The notes under the pieces: generated by a model
Seen by the model: only the letters and a program-made list of their open reading frames with translations
Told to the model about the DNA's origin: nothing
Database searches by the model: none
Position numbers and translations under genes: made by a program
NCBI RefSeq assembly: GCF_001544975.2
Contig: NZ_FCOG02000010.1
Span: 62,001 to 126,000, forward strand
Length of the DNA: 64,000 bases
Source: Caballeronia arationis
GTDB lineage: Bacteria > Pseudomonadota > Gammaproteobacteria > Burkholderiales > Burkholderiaceae
Direction of reading: 5' to 3'
In this document: positions 44,030 through 54,589 of the stretch, in pieces
Numbering within the stretch: the first letter of the stretch is position 1
Layout of the letters: every line of letters begins with the position of its first letter

Positions 44030-44656
44030 TCAGGCGTTTTCCAGCACGATGCCTTCGATGATGTTCGCGACGTCTTCGCACTTGTCGGTGATCGTCTCCA
44101 GCAGCTCGTAGATCGCCTTCAGCTTGATGAGCGTCTTCACGTCGTCTTCCTCGCGGAAGAGCTTCGACATTGCCGAGCGCAGCACGCGGTCGGCATCCGA
44201 TTCCAGGCGGTCGATTTCCTCGGTGATCTTCAGGATCTCGCTTGCGCGCTTCATGTCGGCGAGCAGTTCCACGGCCTTCTGCACCCGGATCGACGTAGCC
44301 GTGCAAATGTGCGCGAGCTGGCTTGCCTCGGAGGTCACCTGGCGCACGTCGTACAGGAAGATGGCGGTGGCGACGTCTTCCATCAGGTCGAGGATGTCGT
44401 CCATCGTCGTGATCAGCTTGTGGATCTCGTCGCGATCAAGCGGCGTGATGAACGTCTTGTGCAGCAGGTCGATGGTTTCGTGCGTGAGCTTGTCCGCGCG
44501 TTTTTCGTTCGTCTGAACGTTCTGCTTGTGGATCTCCGCGTCGTCGAGGTTGTCGATCAGCAGTTCGAGCTCGCGGCTCGCATCGACGATGCACTTCGCG
44601 TGCGCGTTGAAGATTTCGAAGAATTTGCCCTCGGTGGGCATGAAACGACCGAACAT
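44030..44656 (-). CDS. DUF47 (PhoU-like) partner of the Pit transporter
   Basis: The 208-residue, entirely helical protein starts MFGRFMPTEGKFFEIFNAHA and contains EIHKLITTMDDILDLMEDVA and EEDDVKTLIKLKAIYELLE, with repeated acidic triplets that bind metal ions in PhoU-like folds. DUF47 proteins are cytoplasmic and regulate or assist Pit phosphate uptake; the pair is conserved in many bacteria. Gene order DUF47-pit on one strand supports this. Confidence 0.9.
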   Translation of the reverse strand: MFGRFMPTEGKFFEIFNAHAKCIVDASRELELLIDNLDDAEIHKQNVQTNEKRADKLTHETIDLLHKTFITPLDRDEIHKLITTMDDILDLMEDVATAIFLYDVRQVTSEASQLAHICTATSIRVQKAVELLADMKRASEILKITEEIDRLESDADRVLRSAMSKLFREEDDVKTLIKLKAIYELLETITDKCEDVANIIEGIVLENA

Positions 44657-44805
44657 GAAAATCCCGATAGATGGGTCAATACGATGGCTGACATCAAACC
44701 GTCATATTGTACCTTTGCGAGACAGCCGGTGCATCCGCGCCGGCTGTCGCAGTTATGGCATGAAGACCGCACGATGGCGGCCGATTGACGCAACGAGCGG
44801 CCTTT

Positions 44806-46197
44806 TTACTCGCTGCCGTAGAAATTCTGTGCGCCGGCAAAGTTGTCGAACTTGGTGTACTGGCCGTGGAAGGTCAGGCGCACCGGCCCGATCGGACCGT
44901 TACGCTGCTTGCCGATGATGATTTCCGCCGTGCCCTTGTCGGGGCTGTCCGGATTGTAGACTTCGTCGCGATAGATGAAGAGGATCACGTCCGCGTCCTG
45001 CTCGATGGCGCCCGATTCGCGCAGGTCCGACATGATCGGGCGCTTGTTCGGACGCTGTTCGAGTCCGCGATTCAGCTGCGAAAGCGCGATCACCGGCACG
45101 TCGAGTTCCTTCGCGAGGCTCTTGAGCGAGCGCGAGATTTCCGAGATTTCGGTCGCGCGGTTTTCGCCGCTGTTGCCCGAACCGCTCATCAGCTGCAAAT
45201 AGTCGATGATGATGAGACCGAGCTTGCCGCACTGCCGCGCGAGACGCCGCGCGCGCGAACGCAGTTCCATCGGATTGAGGCCGCCGGTTTCGTCGATGAA
45301 AAGCTGCGCCTCGCTCATTTTCTGCACCGCGTGCGTGAGCTTCGGCCAGTCTTCGTCGGTCAGACGCCCGGTGCGCATGCGGTGCTGGTCGAGACGGCCG
45401 ACCGAGCCGAGCATACGCATCGTGAGCTGGGTGCCCGGCATTTCCATCGAGAACACTGCGACCGGCAGTCCGTACTCGACGGCCACGTATTCGCCGACGT
45501 TCATCGAGAACGCGGTCTTGCCCATCGAAGGCCGACCCGCCACGATGATCAGTTCGCCGCCGTGCATGCCCGAGGTCATGCGATCGAGGTCGACGAAGCC
45601 GGTCGGCGTGCCGGTGACGTCGCTCGGATTGGCCGTGTGATAGAGCGTGTCGATGCGCTCGACGACCTGCGTCAGGAGCGGCCCGATCTCGAGAAAGCCC
45701 TGCGTGCCGCGCGCGCCGTCCTCGGCGATCGAGAACACTTTCGCCTCGGCTTCGTCGAGCAGTTGGCGCACTTCCTTGCCTTGCGGATTGAAGGCGTCGG
45801 CGGAAATTTCGTCGGCCACCGAGACGAGCCGCCGCAACACCGCACGGTCGCGCACGATCTCGGCGTAACGCCGGATGTTCGCGGCGCTCGGCGTGTTCTG
45901 CGCAAGCGCGTTCAGGTACGCGAGGCCGCCCACTTCGTCCGCCTTGCCTGACGAGGCAAGCGCTTCGTGCACGGTGATCACGTCGGCGGGACGCGTTGCG
46001 GCGATCAGCCTCCCGATGTGTTCGTAAATGATCCGATGGTCGTAGCGATAGAAATCGCCATGCGACATGACATCGGCGATACGGTCCCAGGCAGCGTTGT
46101 CCAGCAGCAGGCCACCGATCACGGACTGTTCGGCTTCGATCGAATGCGGCGGGACTTTCAGCGCATCGAGTTGCGGATCTTTCGACGGAGCGTTCAT
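44806..46197 (-). CDS. dnaB: Replicative DNA helicase DnaB
   Basis: The 463-residue hexameric helicase unwinds DNA at the replication fork. The N-terminal domain (about 10-115) begins with the usual PPHSIEAEQSVIGGLLLDNAAWD; after a linker the RecA-like domain has Walker A AGRPSMGKTAF (about 218-228), Walker B LIIIDYLQLM, SQLNRGLEQRPNKRP and DADVILFIYRDE. No intein is present. It follows the ribosomal operon on the same strand, but strong hairpins lie between. Confidence 0.97.
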   Translation of the reverse strand: MNAPSKDPQLDALKVPPHSIEAEQSVIGGLLLDNAAWDRIADVMSHGDFYRYDHRIIYEHIGRLIAATRPADVITVHEALASSGKADEVGGLAYLNALAQNTPSAANIRRYAEIVRDRAVLRRLVSVADEISADAFNPQGKEVRQLLDEAEAKVFSIAEDGARGTQGFLEIGPLLTQVVERIDTLYHTANPSDVTGTPTGFVDLDRMTSGMHGGELIIVAGRPSMGKTAFSMNVGEYVAVEYGLPVAVFSMEMPGTQLTMRMLGSVGRLDQHRMRTGRLTDEDWPKLTHAVQKMSEAQLFIDETGGLNPMELRSRARRLARQCGKLGLIIIDYLQLMSGSGNSGENRATEISEISRSLKSLAKELDVPVIALSQLNRGLEQRPNKRPIMSDLRESGAIEQDADVILFIYRDEVYNPDSPDKGTAEIIIGKQRNGPIGPVRLTFHGQYTKFDNFAGAQNFYGSE

Positions 46198-46242
46198 GGG
46201 GTGGAATTATCGATGAAATGGCCGGCTGCGGCCAACAAAAAA

Positions 46243-46268
46243 GGCAGGAACCGCGCGCGGTTCCTGCC
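46243..46268 (-). terminator. Terminator of the rpsF-rplI operon
   Basis: GGCAGGAACCGC (46243-46254) and GCGGTTCCTGCC (46257-46268) form a perfect stem with a minimal GC centre. On the minus strand the stem is followed by TTTTTTG. It lies about 50 bases after the rplI stop. Confidence 0.88.
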
Positions 46269-46290
46269 CTTCTTTTCCTGCTTTTCGCGA

Positions 46291-46312
46291 CGAGCGCCAG
46301 TGCTGGCGCTCG
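46291..46312 (-). terminator. Second hairpin directly after rplI
   Basis: CGAGCGCCAG (46291-46300) and CTGGCGCTCG (46303-46312) are perfect inverse complements with a 2-base centre, ending 6 bases from the rplI stop. With the stem at 46243-46268 it makes a tandem hairpin that probably stabilises the mRNA 3' end or backs up termination. Confidence 0.6.
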
Positions 46313-46318
46313 CGGCCT

Positions 46319-46774
46319 TTAGGCGTGCTCGCCCAGCACCGACACCGTGACGTCGACAACGACGTCCGTGTGCAGCGCGACTTGCACCGCGTGGTCGCCG
46401 ACCATCTTCAGCGGGCCTTCCGGCATGCGAACCTGCGCCTTTTCGACTTCGGCGAAGCCTTGCTTCTTCAGCGCGTCGGCGATGTCCGCGTTCGTGACCG
46501 AACCGAACAGGCGGCCGTCGACACCGGCCTTCTGCGAGATCTGCACGGTCGAGCCGTTCAGCTTTTCGCCTTGTGCTTGCGCGGCGGTCAGCTTTTCAGC
46601 GGCGACCTTTTCCAGCTCGGCGCGGCGGACTTCGAATTCGGCGATTGCGTCCTTCGTTGCACGGCGGGCCTTCTTGCCCGGAATCAGGAAGTTACGTGCG
46701 TAACCGTCCTTGACCTTGACGATGTCGCCCAGGTTGCCCAGGTTGACGACTTTTTCCAAAAGAATGATTTGCAT
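46319..46774 (-). CDS. rplI: 50S ribosomal protein L9
   Basis: The 151-residue protein starts [32 protein letters not shown], the signature of bL9, followed by the long connecting helix and a C-terminal rRNA-binding domain ending [18 protein letters not shown]. It is the last gene of the rpsF-priB-rpsR-rplI operon, 28 bases after rpsR. Confidence 0.98.
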   Translation of the reverse strand: MQIILLEKVVNLGNLGDIVKVKDGYARNFLIPGKKARRATKDAIAEFEVRRAELEKVAAEKLTAAQAQGEKLNGSTVQISQKAGVDGRLFGSVTNADIADALKKQGFAEVEKAQVRMPEGPLKMVGDHAVQVALHTDVVVDVTVSVLGEHA

Positions 46775-46802
46775 TTGGCTTGTTCCTTTTTACGTCGTCC
46801 GA

Positions 46803-47078
46803 TTAGGCCTTGTGCAGGTCGGTGTACGGCAGCAGCGCGAGGAAACGCGCACGCTTGATAGCCGTGTCGAGCTGACGCTGATAGTGGGCCTTCGTACCCG
46901 TCAGGCGTGCCGGCGTGATCTTGCCGTTTTCGCCAATGAAGTCCTTCAGCGTTTCCGTGTCCTTGTAGTCGATGTAATCGACGCTGGCGGCCGTGAAACG
47001 GCAGAACTTCTTGCGCTTGAAGAGCGGGTTTTGTTGCTGACGACGCTTGTCGAATTTCTTACCAGTCGGGCGGGGCAT
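46803..47078 (-). CDS. rpsR: 30S ribosomal protein S18
   Basis: The 91-residue bS18 has [25 protein letters not shown] and the [19 protein letters not shown] signature, with a basic N terminus. It starts 2 bases after the priB stop, showing tight coupling, and pairs with S6 on the ribosome. Confidence 0.98.
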   Translation of the reverse strand: MPRPTGKKFDKRRQQQNPLFKRKKFCRFTAASVDYIDYKDTETLKDFIGENGKITPARLTGTKAHYQRQLDTAIKRARFLALLPYTDLHKA

Positions 47079-47080
47079 GT

Positions 47081-47380
47081 TCAGTCCTTTCCAATGTCCT
47101 GTACTTCTGTGATGTGAAACACCAGGGTTCGTGCGTTGCGGCTCTTTTTTGCCAGAAAGCCGGTGAAGCGCGTTTCCGCGCCCATCTGACAGCTTTCGAG
47201 CCTGCCGCTCACCTCACCGGCGGCTACCGCCGGCATCGTCAGTTCGATCTGACGGGGAACGCCCGCTTCGACGACTTCCGTTTGGTGATGCAACGTGCAG
47301 CTTGCTATCGGAACGCCGGCGGGTGTGTACCGCACCGGTTCGCGCTCCACGACGCTCGCTGTCAGTTGCAGCCGATTCAC
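47081..47380 (-). CDS. priB: Primosomal replication protein N (PriB)
   Basis: PriB is a small OB-fold single-stranded-DNA-binding protein that helps PriA restart stalled forks. The 99-residue product starts at GTG 47380 ([20 protein letters not shown]), with [15 protein letters not shown] and [20 protein letters not shown] as in the SSB-like PriB family. The much longer open frame through rpsF is a shadow. The position between rpsF and rpsR is diagnostic. Confidence 0.95.
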   Translation of the reverse strand: MNRLQLTASVVEREPVRYTPAGVPIASCTLHHQTEVVEAGVPRQIELTMPAVAAGEVSGRLESCQMGAETRFTGFLAKKSRNARTLVFHITEVQDIGKD

Positions 47381-47412
47381 TTGGATCCTGGTGGCTGACG
47401 AATCGAATCGTC

Positions 47413-47784
47413 TTAAGCCTGCGCTTCGGACGGCTGCGAGGCCGCCTTCTTGGCTTCTTCGCGCTGCACTTCCTTCATCATCGGCGACGGGCCGGTTTCG
47501 GCCTTCTTCATCTTGACGATCAGGTGGCGCAGGACGGCGTCGTTGAACTTGAACGCGTGTTCGAGTTCTTCGAGCGTTGCCTGGTCGCACTCGATGTTCA
47601 TGCAGACGTAGTGAGCCTTCGCGAGTTTCTCGATCATGTAGGCCAGTTGGCGACGGCCCCAGTCTTCGATACGGTGGATCTGGCCACCGTGCGACGCGAT
47701 CGTGCCCTTGTAGCGCTCGATCATGGCGGGCACTTGCTCGCTCTGATCGGGATGCACGATAAATACGATTTCGTAATGACGCAT
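47413..47784 (-). CDS. rpsF: 30S ribosomal protein S6
   Basis: The 123-residue bS6 starts [25 protein letters not shown], with [27 protein letters not shown] typical of the S6 ferredoxin-like fold and a charged, variable C-terminal tail. ATG 47784 has an AAGGAG sequence upstream. It heads the operon rpsF-priB-rpsR-rplI. A GC-rich hairpin in its leader may be an S6:S18 autoregulatory site, listed separately. Confidence 0.98.
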   Translation of the reverse strand: MRHYEIVFIVHPDQSEQVPAMIERYKGTIASHGGQIHRIEDWGRRQLAYMIEKLAKAHYVCMNIECDQATLEELEHAFKFNDAVLRHLIVKMKKAETGPSPMMKEVQREEAKKAASQPSEAQA

Positions 47785-47815
47785 ATTCACTCCTTGTGCT
47801 GACTTGTGGATTGAA

Positions 47816-47842
47816 GCCACCCGGGCGTCGGACCGGTGCGGC
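47816..47842 (-). promoter_or_regulatory. Possible S6:S18 leader hairpin of rpsF
   Basis: In the minus-strand leader, 32 bases before rpsF, GCC and ACC can pair with GGT and GGC across a small 5' bulge, capped by a GG/CC pair and a loop that includes TCCGACG. S6:S18 complexes bind leader hairpins with a CCG in a bulge or loop in other bacteria. The fold here is only suggestive. Confidence 0.25.
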
Positions 47843-47966
47843 AAGTGAGAAGCCCAAGATTGTAACTGGCGGCCGCCCCGCGCGCAAGCTCGAAGGACAT
47901 TTCGCGATTTACTTCTACTGTCTTTTCAAGCCTTTAGATCGCGCGGTGCAGCCGAGCGCATGGAAA

Positions 47967-48878
47967 TCACGGCGCGCGGCTCCAGTAATCGGGCTGCGAG
48001 TAGATTTCCTTAAGATAATCAATGAAGTAGCGCACTTTCGCCGGAATGTAGCGCTGCTGCGGATAGACGGCGAGGATGTCGTAGTCCGGCAACGCGTATT
48101 CGTCGAGGACGGTTTCCAGCTCGCCCGCCGCCAGTTGCCGCTGGATTTCCCACGTCGAGCGCCAGCCGAGCCCGAGTCCTTCGGACATCCACCGGTGCAG
48201 CAATTCTCCGTCGTTGCAATCGAGATTGCCCGACACCCGCACGGTCGCGAGCTTGCCGTTGCGCCGGAAATACCAGCCGCGGTTCTGTCCGCCCTGCAGG
48301 TTGAACGCGAGACAGTTGTGACCGGGCAGGTCGTCGAGCGATTTCGGCTTGCCGTGCTTCTTGAAGTACGCAGGCGTGCCGCACACCACGCGCCGGTTGT
48401 TCGCCAGCTTCACCGCGACGAAGTTCGGATCGACCGCTCCGCCGATGCGGATGGACAAATCGTAGCCCTCGCGCACCAGATCGACGACACGGTCGGTCAG
48501 GTTGAACGACATCTGCAATTCGGGCTTGTCGGCGATGAAGGCCGGCGCGTGCGGCGCGACATGCATCCGTCCGAACGCGGCCGGCGCCGACACGATCAGA
48601 TGCCCGTTTACCGCGCGCCGCCCAGCGGTGAGTTCGTTTTCCGCCTGATCCCATTCCGTCAGGAGATGGCGGCAGCGGTCGAGAAACGCGGCGCCATCCT
48701 CGCTGACGACGAGCCGCCGCGTCGACCGGTACATCAGCTTGACGCCTAGGCGCTTCTCCAGCGCGTCGATGCGCCGCCCGAGAATCACCGGCGACACGCC
48801 CTCCTCCAGCGCCGCCGCCGCGAGGCTGCCCGCCTCCGCGACGCGCACGAAGGTCTCTATCTGCTTGAAGCGGTCCAT
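47967..48878 (-). CDS. LysR-family regulator, probable controller of gcl-hyi-glxR
   Basis: The 303-residue protein has an N-terminal winged helix-turn-helix (MDRFKQIETFVRVAEAGSLAAAALEEGVSPVILGRRIDALEKRLG, first 45 residues) and a C-terminal periplasmic-binding-type effector domain (about 90-295). It is transcribed away from gcl across 163 bases, the normal layout of a LysR regulator and its target. The effector is unknown; glyoxylate or a purine-degradation intermediate would fit the neighbouring pathway. Confidence 0.88.
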   Translation of the reverse strand: MDRFKQIETFVRVAEAGSLAAAALEEGVSPVILGRRIDALEKRLGVKLMYRSTRRLVVSEDGAAFLDRCRHLLTEWDQAENELTAGRRAVNGHLIVSAPAAFGRMHVAPHAPAFIADKPELQMSFNLTDRVVDLVREGYDLSIRIGGAVDPNFVAVKLANNRRVVCGTPAYFKKHGKPKSLDDLPGHNCLAFNLQGGQNRGWYFRRNGKLATVRVSGNLDCNDGELLHRWMSEGLGLGWRSTWEIQRQLAAGELETVLDEYALPDYDILAVYPQQRYIPAKVRYFIDYLKEIYSQPDYWSRAP

Positions 48879-49041
48879 CTTCCGTCTCCTGATCGCGGGT
48901 CAGCGCGATTCCATACTTTTTGTTTCGAAGAAAGCGACCTGAGCTGATCTTATCAAACCTTTCGTGCGAGCTTAAAGTCCATCTCAGCCCTGCCCAACCG
49001 CAGTCAGAAACAATCGGAAGAGATTAAGGAAGGAGACAACC

Positions 49042-50817
<1,776 letters not shown>

Positions 50818-50892
50818 AGACTGAAGCACGCGCCGGCGCCGTTCCACGCGCCGGCTGCAACAACCACTGACCGACCATCAGGAAGACAAAAC

Positions 50893-51705
50893 ATGCCGAA
50901 ATTCGCTGCGAACCTGACCATGCTGTTCAACGAAGTCCCGTTCCTCGACCGCTTCGCTGCGGCGGCGGACGCGGGTTTCGAAGCGGTCGAGTTCCTGTTC
51001 CCGTATCCATATTCGATCAGCGACCTGCAAAGCCGTCTCGCCGACAACAACCTGAAGCTCGTGCTGCACAACCTGCCCGCGGGCAACTGGGAAGCCGGCG
51101 AGCGCGGCATCGCGTGCCTGCCGGACCGTGTCGCCGAGTTCCGCGAAGGTGTCGGACGCGCAATCGAGTATGCGAAGGCGCTGAAGGTGCCGCAACTGAA
51201 CTGCCTCGTCGGCATTCCGACGGCAGGCGTGAGCCGCGAGCAGGCGCGCGCGACGATCATCGAGAACCTCGGATTCGCCGCGTCGGCGCTGAAGAAGGAA
51301 GGCATCCGGCTCCTGGTCGAGCCGTGCAACTCCTACGACATCCCCGGCTTCGCGCTGAACCGCTCGGCCGAAGGCCTCGACGTGATCCGCGCGGTCGGTT
51401 CGGACAACCTGTTCCTGCAATACGACATCTATCACATGCAGCGCATGGAAGGCGAACTGGCCGCGACGATCAGGAAGAACCTGCCGTCGATCGCGCATGT
51501 CCAGCTCGCCGACAACCCCGGCCGCAACGAACCGGGCACGGGCGAAATCAACTACGCGTTCCTCTTCGCCCTGCTCGACGAGATCGGCTACGACGGCTGG
51601 ATCGGCTGTGAATACAAGCCGCGAACGAGCACCACCGAAGGCCTTGGCTGGCTTGAGGAAATCGCGGGCTGGCCCGCATCGAGCAACGCGCGCGCTGCTG
51701 CTTAA
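50893..51705 (+). CDS. hyi: Hydroxypyruvate isomerase
   Basis: Hyi interconverts tartronate semialdehyde and hydroxypyruvate. The 270-residue TIM-barrel (xylose-isomerase-like, AP endonuclease 2 superfamily) starts MPKFAANLTMLFNEVPFLDRF, with the metal-site glutamate in LLVEPCNSYDIPGF, the YDIYHMQRMEGE aspartate/histidine, HVQLADNPGRNEPGTGEINY and the C-terminal GCEYKP glutamate. It lies between gcl and glxR on one strand. Confidence 0.96.
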   Translation: MPKFAANLTMLFNEVPFLDRFAAAADAGFEAVEFLFPYPYSISDLQSRLADNNLKLVLHNLPAGNWEAGERGIACLPDRVAEFREGVGRAIEYAKALKVPQLNCLVGIPTAGVSREQARATIIENLGFAASALKKEGIRLLVEPCNSYDIPGFALNRSAEGLDVIRAVGSDNLFLQYDIYHMQRMEGELAATIRKNLPSIAHVQLADNPGRNEPGTGEINYAFLFALLDEIGYDGWIGCEYKPRTSTTEGLGWLEEIAGWPASSNARAAA

Positions 51706-51727
51706 GACATCACGGAGATATTGAAGA

Positions 51728-52636
51728 ATGGCAACAATCGGATTCATCGGCCTCGGCATCATGGGCGCGCACATGGCACGCAACCTTCTGAAGGGCGGGC
51801 ACAAGCTGGTCGTGAACGGCAAGTTCCCGGTGCCGGACGACATCCGCGCGCAAACGAGCGTGGTGCCCGATTCCACCGCCGTCGCGCTGACGAGCGACAT
51901 CGTCATCACGATGGTGCCGGATACGCCTGACGTCGCCGCGGTGCTCTTTAGTGACGACGGCGTCGCGAAGGGTCTCTCGAAAGGTAAGCTGGTCATCGAC
52001 ATGAGCTCGATCTCGCCGCTCGACACGCAAGAGTTCGCGAAGAAGATCAACGCGCTCGGCTGCGACTACCTCGATGCGCCGGTATCGGGCGGCGAAGTCG
52101 GCGCACGCGAAGCGACGCTCACGATCATGGTCGGCGGCCCGCAGCGCTCGTTCGATATCGCCAAGCCGCTGTTCGATTTGATGGGCAAGAACGTTTCGCT
52201 GATTGGCGACAACGGTGCGGGCCAGACTTGCAAGGTCGCGAACCAGATCATCGTGGCGCTCAACATCGAGGCCGTTGCCGAGGCGCTGCTGTTCGCGTCG
52301 CGTTCGGGCGCCGATCCGGAGCGCGTGCGCAAGGCACTGATGGGCGGTTTCGCATCATCGCGGATTCTGGAAGTGCACGGCGAGCGCATGACCAAGCGCA
52401 CGTTCAATCCGGGCTTCCGGATCGAGCTGCACCAGAAGGACCTGAATCTCGCACTCGATGGTGCACGCAAGATGGGCCTCGCCCTGCCGCACACCGCGAG
52501 CGCGCAGCAATTGTTCAGCGTATGCGCGTCGAATGGCGGCAAGGCATGGGACCACTCCGCAATGGTGCGTGCGCTCGAAATCATGTCGAATCATAAGGTG
52601 GCCGAAGAGCCGGCGGAAGCGGCGAAGGCAGCCTGA
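51728..52636 (+). CDS. glxR: Tartronate semialdehyde reductase (2-hydroxy-3-oxopropionate reductase)
   Basis: The 302-residue beta-hydroxyacid dehydrogenase reduces tartronate semialdehyde to glycerate with NAD(P)H. It has the N-terminal Rossmann motif GFIGLGIMGAHMARNL, the substrate-site DAPVSGGEVGAREATLTIMVGG, and the catalytic lysine in GAGQTCKVANQI. It starts 22 bases after hyi. The glycerate kinase needed to feed glycolysis is not in the window. Confidence 0.95.
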   Translation: MATIGFIGLGIMGAHMARNLLKGGHKLVVNGKFPVPDDIRAQTSVVPDSTAVALTSDIVITMVPDTPDVAAVLFSDDGVAKGLSKGKLVIDMSSISPLDTQEFAKKINALGCDYLDAPVSGGEVGAREATLTIMVGGPQRSFDIAKPLFDLMGKNVSLIGDNGAGQTCKVANQIIVALNIEAVAEALLFASRSGADPERVRKALMGGFASSRILEVHGERMTKRTFNPGFRIELHQKDLNLALDGARKMGLALPHTASAQQLFSVCASNGGKAWDHSAMVRALEIMSNHKVAEEPAEAAKAA

Positions 52637-52998
52637 CCGTGGGGCGTCCCGCGTATGGGCACGCGGGACAACTGCCGCTCTGGGCTGAGAGCGGCAAGTG
52701 GGGTCCGAGAGCGGCACCCGGCGGCGCCGGGGAAGCCTTGGTCGGTCAGACGGTTTCGTCGGGTGTCCGCGTCGGATTCTTTGCTTCGAAGTTTCTTGCT
52801 TGAACCGGGCTGGCCCGGTCGTTGCGTCAGGTGCATGTCACACGCATGTCACCTTTTCGCTGCGGCCGCGTCAGCTTTTTTGTTTTCACGACTCCTGCTG
52901 ACGATTCTCAGAACTATCTGGTGGCACGCGCGACTAATTTGCCTAGACTTCGCGAGCGGTCCAACCGTGGTTAATGTCGTCACTTAAGGAGTTGAACA
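52637..52998. other. glxR downstream region with tandem hairpins and a terminator, no gene
   Basis: About 360 bases hold a series of perfect hairpins: GTCCCGCGT with ACGCGGGAC (52646-52669), TGCCGCTCT with AGAGCGGCA (52673-52696), and ACCGGGC with GCCCGGT (52804-52819). A 9-base direct repeat GCATGTCAC occurs at 52833-52841 and 52844-52852. A terminator closes the region at 52859-52886, and the remaining 110 bases carry the promoter and AAGGAG of the LysM gene. Confidence 0.6.
52859..52886 (+). terminator. Rho-independent terminator of the gcl operon or of an RNA from its 3' region
   Basis: A GCTG/CAGC stem extended by CG/CG with one bulged T and a GCCG loop (52859-52875) is followed by TTTTTTGTTTT. 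It lies about 220 bases after the glxR stop, an unusually long 3' distance. Confidence 0.65.
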
Positions 52999-53493
52999 AT
53001 GGGTATTCTCAGTTTTATCAAGGAAGCGGGCGAGAAGCTGTTCGGGGCGGTGTCCACGCCGGCTGCGGCTGCGCCCGCCGCCGCTCCCGTCGATGTCGCG
53101 GAACTCAACAAGAAGGCCGGCGACGCGATCGCCACCTACATCCGCTCGCAGGGCCTGAACGCCGACAACCTGCAGGTCGCGTACGATGGCGCGTCGCATA
53201 CGGTGACGGTATCGGGCGAAGCGGCCGATCAGGCGACCAGGGAAAAGATCCTGGTCGCGGCCGGCAACGTGCAACACGTCGACAAGGTCGACGACAAGCT
53301 GACGGTGCCGAATCCGGCGCCCGAATCGCAATTCCATACAGTGGTGTCGGGCGACAACCTGTGGAAGATCGCCGAGAAGTACTACGGCAGCGGCGCGAAG
53401 AACGACCTCATCTTCGAGGCGAACAAGCCGATGCTGAAGAGCCCGGACAAGATCTATCCGGGACAGGTATTGCGCATCCCTGCCGCTGCCTGA
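52999..53493 (+). CDS. BON and LysM domain protein (Kbp/YgaU-like)
   Basis: The 164-residue protein starts MGILSFIKEAGEKLFG, without signal peptide, then has an Ala/Pro linker, a BON domain (about 38-100, ending TREKILVAAGNVQHVDKVDDKL) and a C-terminal LysM domain (about 112-162; HTVVSGDNLWKIAEKYYGSG). The same architecture defines E. coli Kbp (YgaU), a potassium-binding stress protein. An AAGGAG precedes the start. It stands alone, with a strong terminator after it. Confidence 0.92.
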   Translation: MGILSFIKEAGEKLFGAVSTPAAAAPAAAPVDVAELNKKAGDAIATYIRSQGLNADNLQVAYDGASHTVTVSGEAADQATREKILVAAGNVQHVDKVDDKLTVPNPAPESQFHTVVSGDNLWKIAEKYYGSGAKNDLIFEANKPMLKSPDKIYPGQVLRIPAAA

Positions 53494-53507
53494 AAGAACC
53501 TTCCGGT

Positions 53508-53539
53508 AAAAAAACGCGAACCTGGGTTCGCGTTTTTTT
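53508..53539. terminator. Bidirectional terminator between the LysM gene and asparaginase
   Basis: A perfect 15-bp stem (53508-53522 with 53525-53539) whose arms start with seven A and end with seven T lies between converging genes. It can stop transcription from both sides. Confidence 0.92.
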
Positions 53540-53551
53540 CGTCCATTCGCA

Positions 53552-54559
53552 TCAGTATGTATCGAATAGCTGCTGGATTGCAGCGGGGTCGGCGATGCCC
53601 GCCGCAAGCGCGAGCATCAGCAGCACGCGCGCCTTGTACGGATTGAGCGTGCCGGCGCTCACCGAGCCGAGCGCATCGTCGGAGGCCGCGCCGTTGCGCA
53701 TCACGTGCCCGGAGCCGACACGCGACGAACGCACCACCGCGACGCCCTTCTTCGCTGCGTCCGCGAGCGCCTGCGCCAGGCTCGCGTGGATCGAGCCGTT
53801 GCCCGTTCCCGCGATCACCAAGCCCCTGACGCCCGTCGCGACGAACGCGTCGATTGCCGCACGCGAAGCGCCCGCGTAGCTCGCGACGATCTCGACCGCA
53901 GGCAGCGCGTTACTCAGATCGAACTGGCTTTGCGATGTATGGCGGCGCAAGGCCGCGCGCTGAAACTCGACGCGCCCGTCCTGCACCCAGCCGAGCGCGC
54001 CGATTTCCGGCGAGCGGAACGCATCGACGGCGTAGGTGCTGGTCTTGGTGACATCGCGCGCGCAATGGATCTGGTTGTTGAACGCGACGAGTACGCCCTG
54101 CTTCGCCGCGCTCGCGTGCGCGGCCACCGTCACGGCGTTCAGGAGGTTCAGGGGTCCATCGGCGGAGAGAGCGCTCGACGGGCGCATCGCGGCGGTCAGC
54201 ACGACGGGTTTGTCGCTCTTGACCGTCAGATGCAGCAGGTAGGCGGTTTCCTCGAGCGTGTCGGTGCCATGCGTGACGACGACACCATCGATGTCGTCGT
54301 TTGCAAGCAGCTCGTTGATGCGCGCCGCAAGCGTCACCCACAGGGCGATGCTCATGTCCTTGCTGTCGATGCTCGCAACCTGCTCCGCGTGGATGCGCGC
54401 AACTTGCGAGAGCGCGGGGACGGCTTCCAGCAGCTTGTCCACGCCGACGACGCCCGCTTTATAGCCCGCGGTTTTCGACGCATCGCCTGCCTGGCCCGCG
54501 ATGGTGCCGCCGGTCGCCAGCACGGCGATACGCGGCAGGGTGTTGTTCGAGGTAGTCAT
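53552..54559 (-). CDS. L-asparaginase
   Basis: The 335-residue amidohydrolase has the nucleophile threonine T19 in LATGGTIAG and the second motif VVTHGTDTLEETAYLL with its Thr-Asp pair. The sequence is of the type II (AnsB-like) family, yet the N terminus MTTSNNTLPRIAVLA has no signal peptide, so it is probably cytoplasmic. It converts asparagine to aspartate and ammonia. It is 30 bases downstream of cysB on the same strand and could share its transcript. Confidence 0.93.
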   Translation of the reverse strand: MTTSNNTLPRIAVLATGGTIAGQAGDASKTAGYKAGVVGVDKLLEAVPALSQVARIHAEQVASIDSKDMSIALWVTLAARINELLANDDIDGVVVTHGTDTLEETAYLLHLTVKSDKPVVLTAAMRPSSALSADGPLNLLNAVTVAAHASAAKQGVLVAFNNQIHCARDVTKTSTYAVDAFRSPEIGALGWVQDGRVEFQRAALRRHTSQSQFDLSNALPAVEIVASYAGASRAAIDAFVATGVRGLVIAGTGNGSIHASLAQALADAAKKGVAVVRSSRVGSGHVMRNGAASDDALGSVSAGTLNPYKARVLLMLALAAGIADPAAIQQLFDTY

Positions 54560-54589
54560 GCCGCGATTTTACACAGGCGCCACCGGCCT

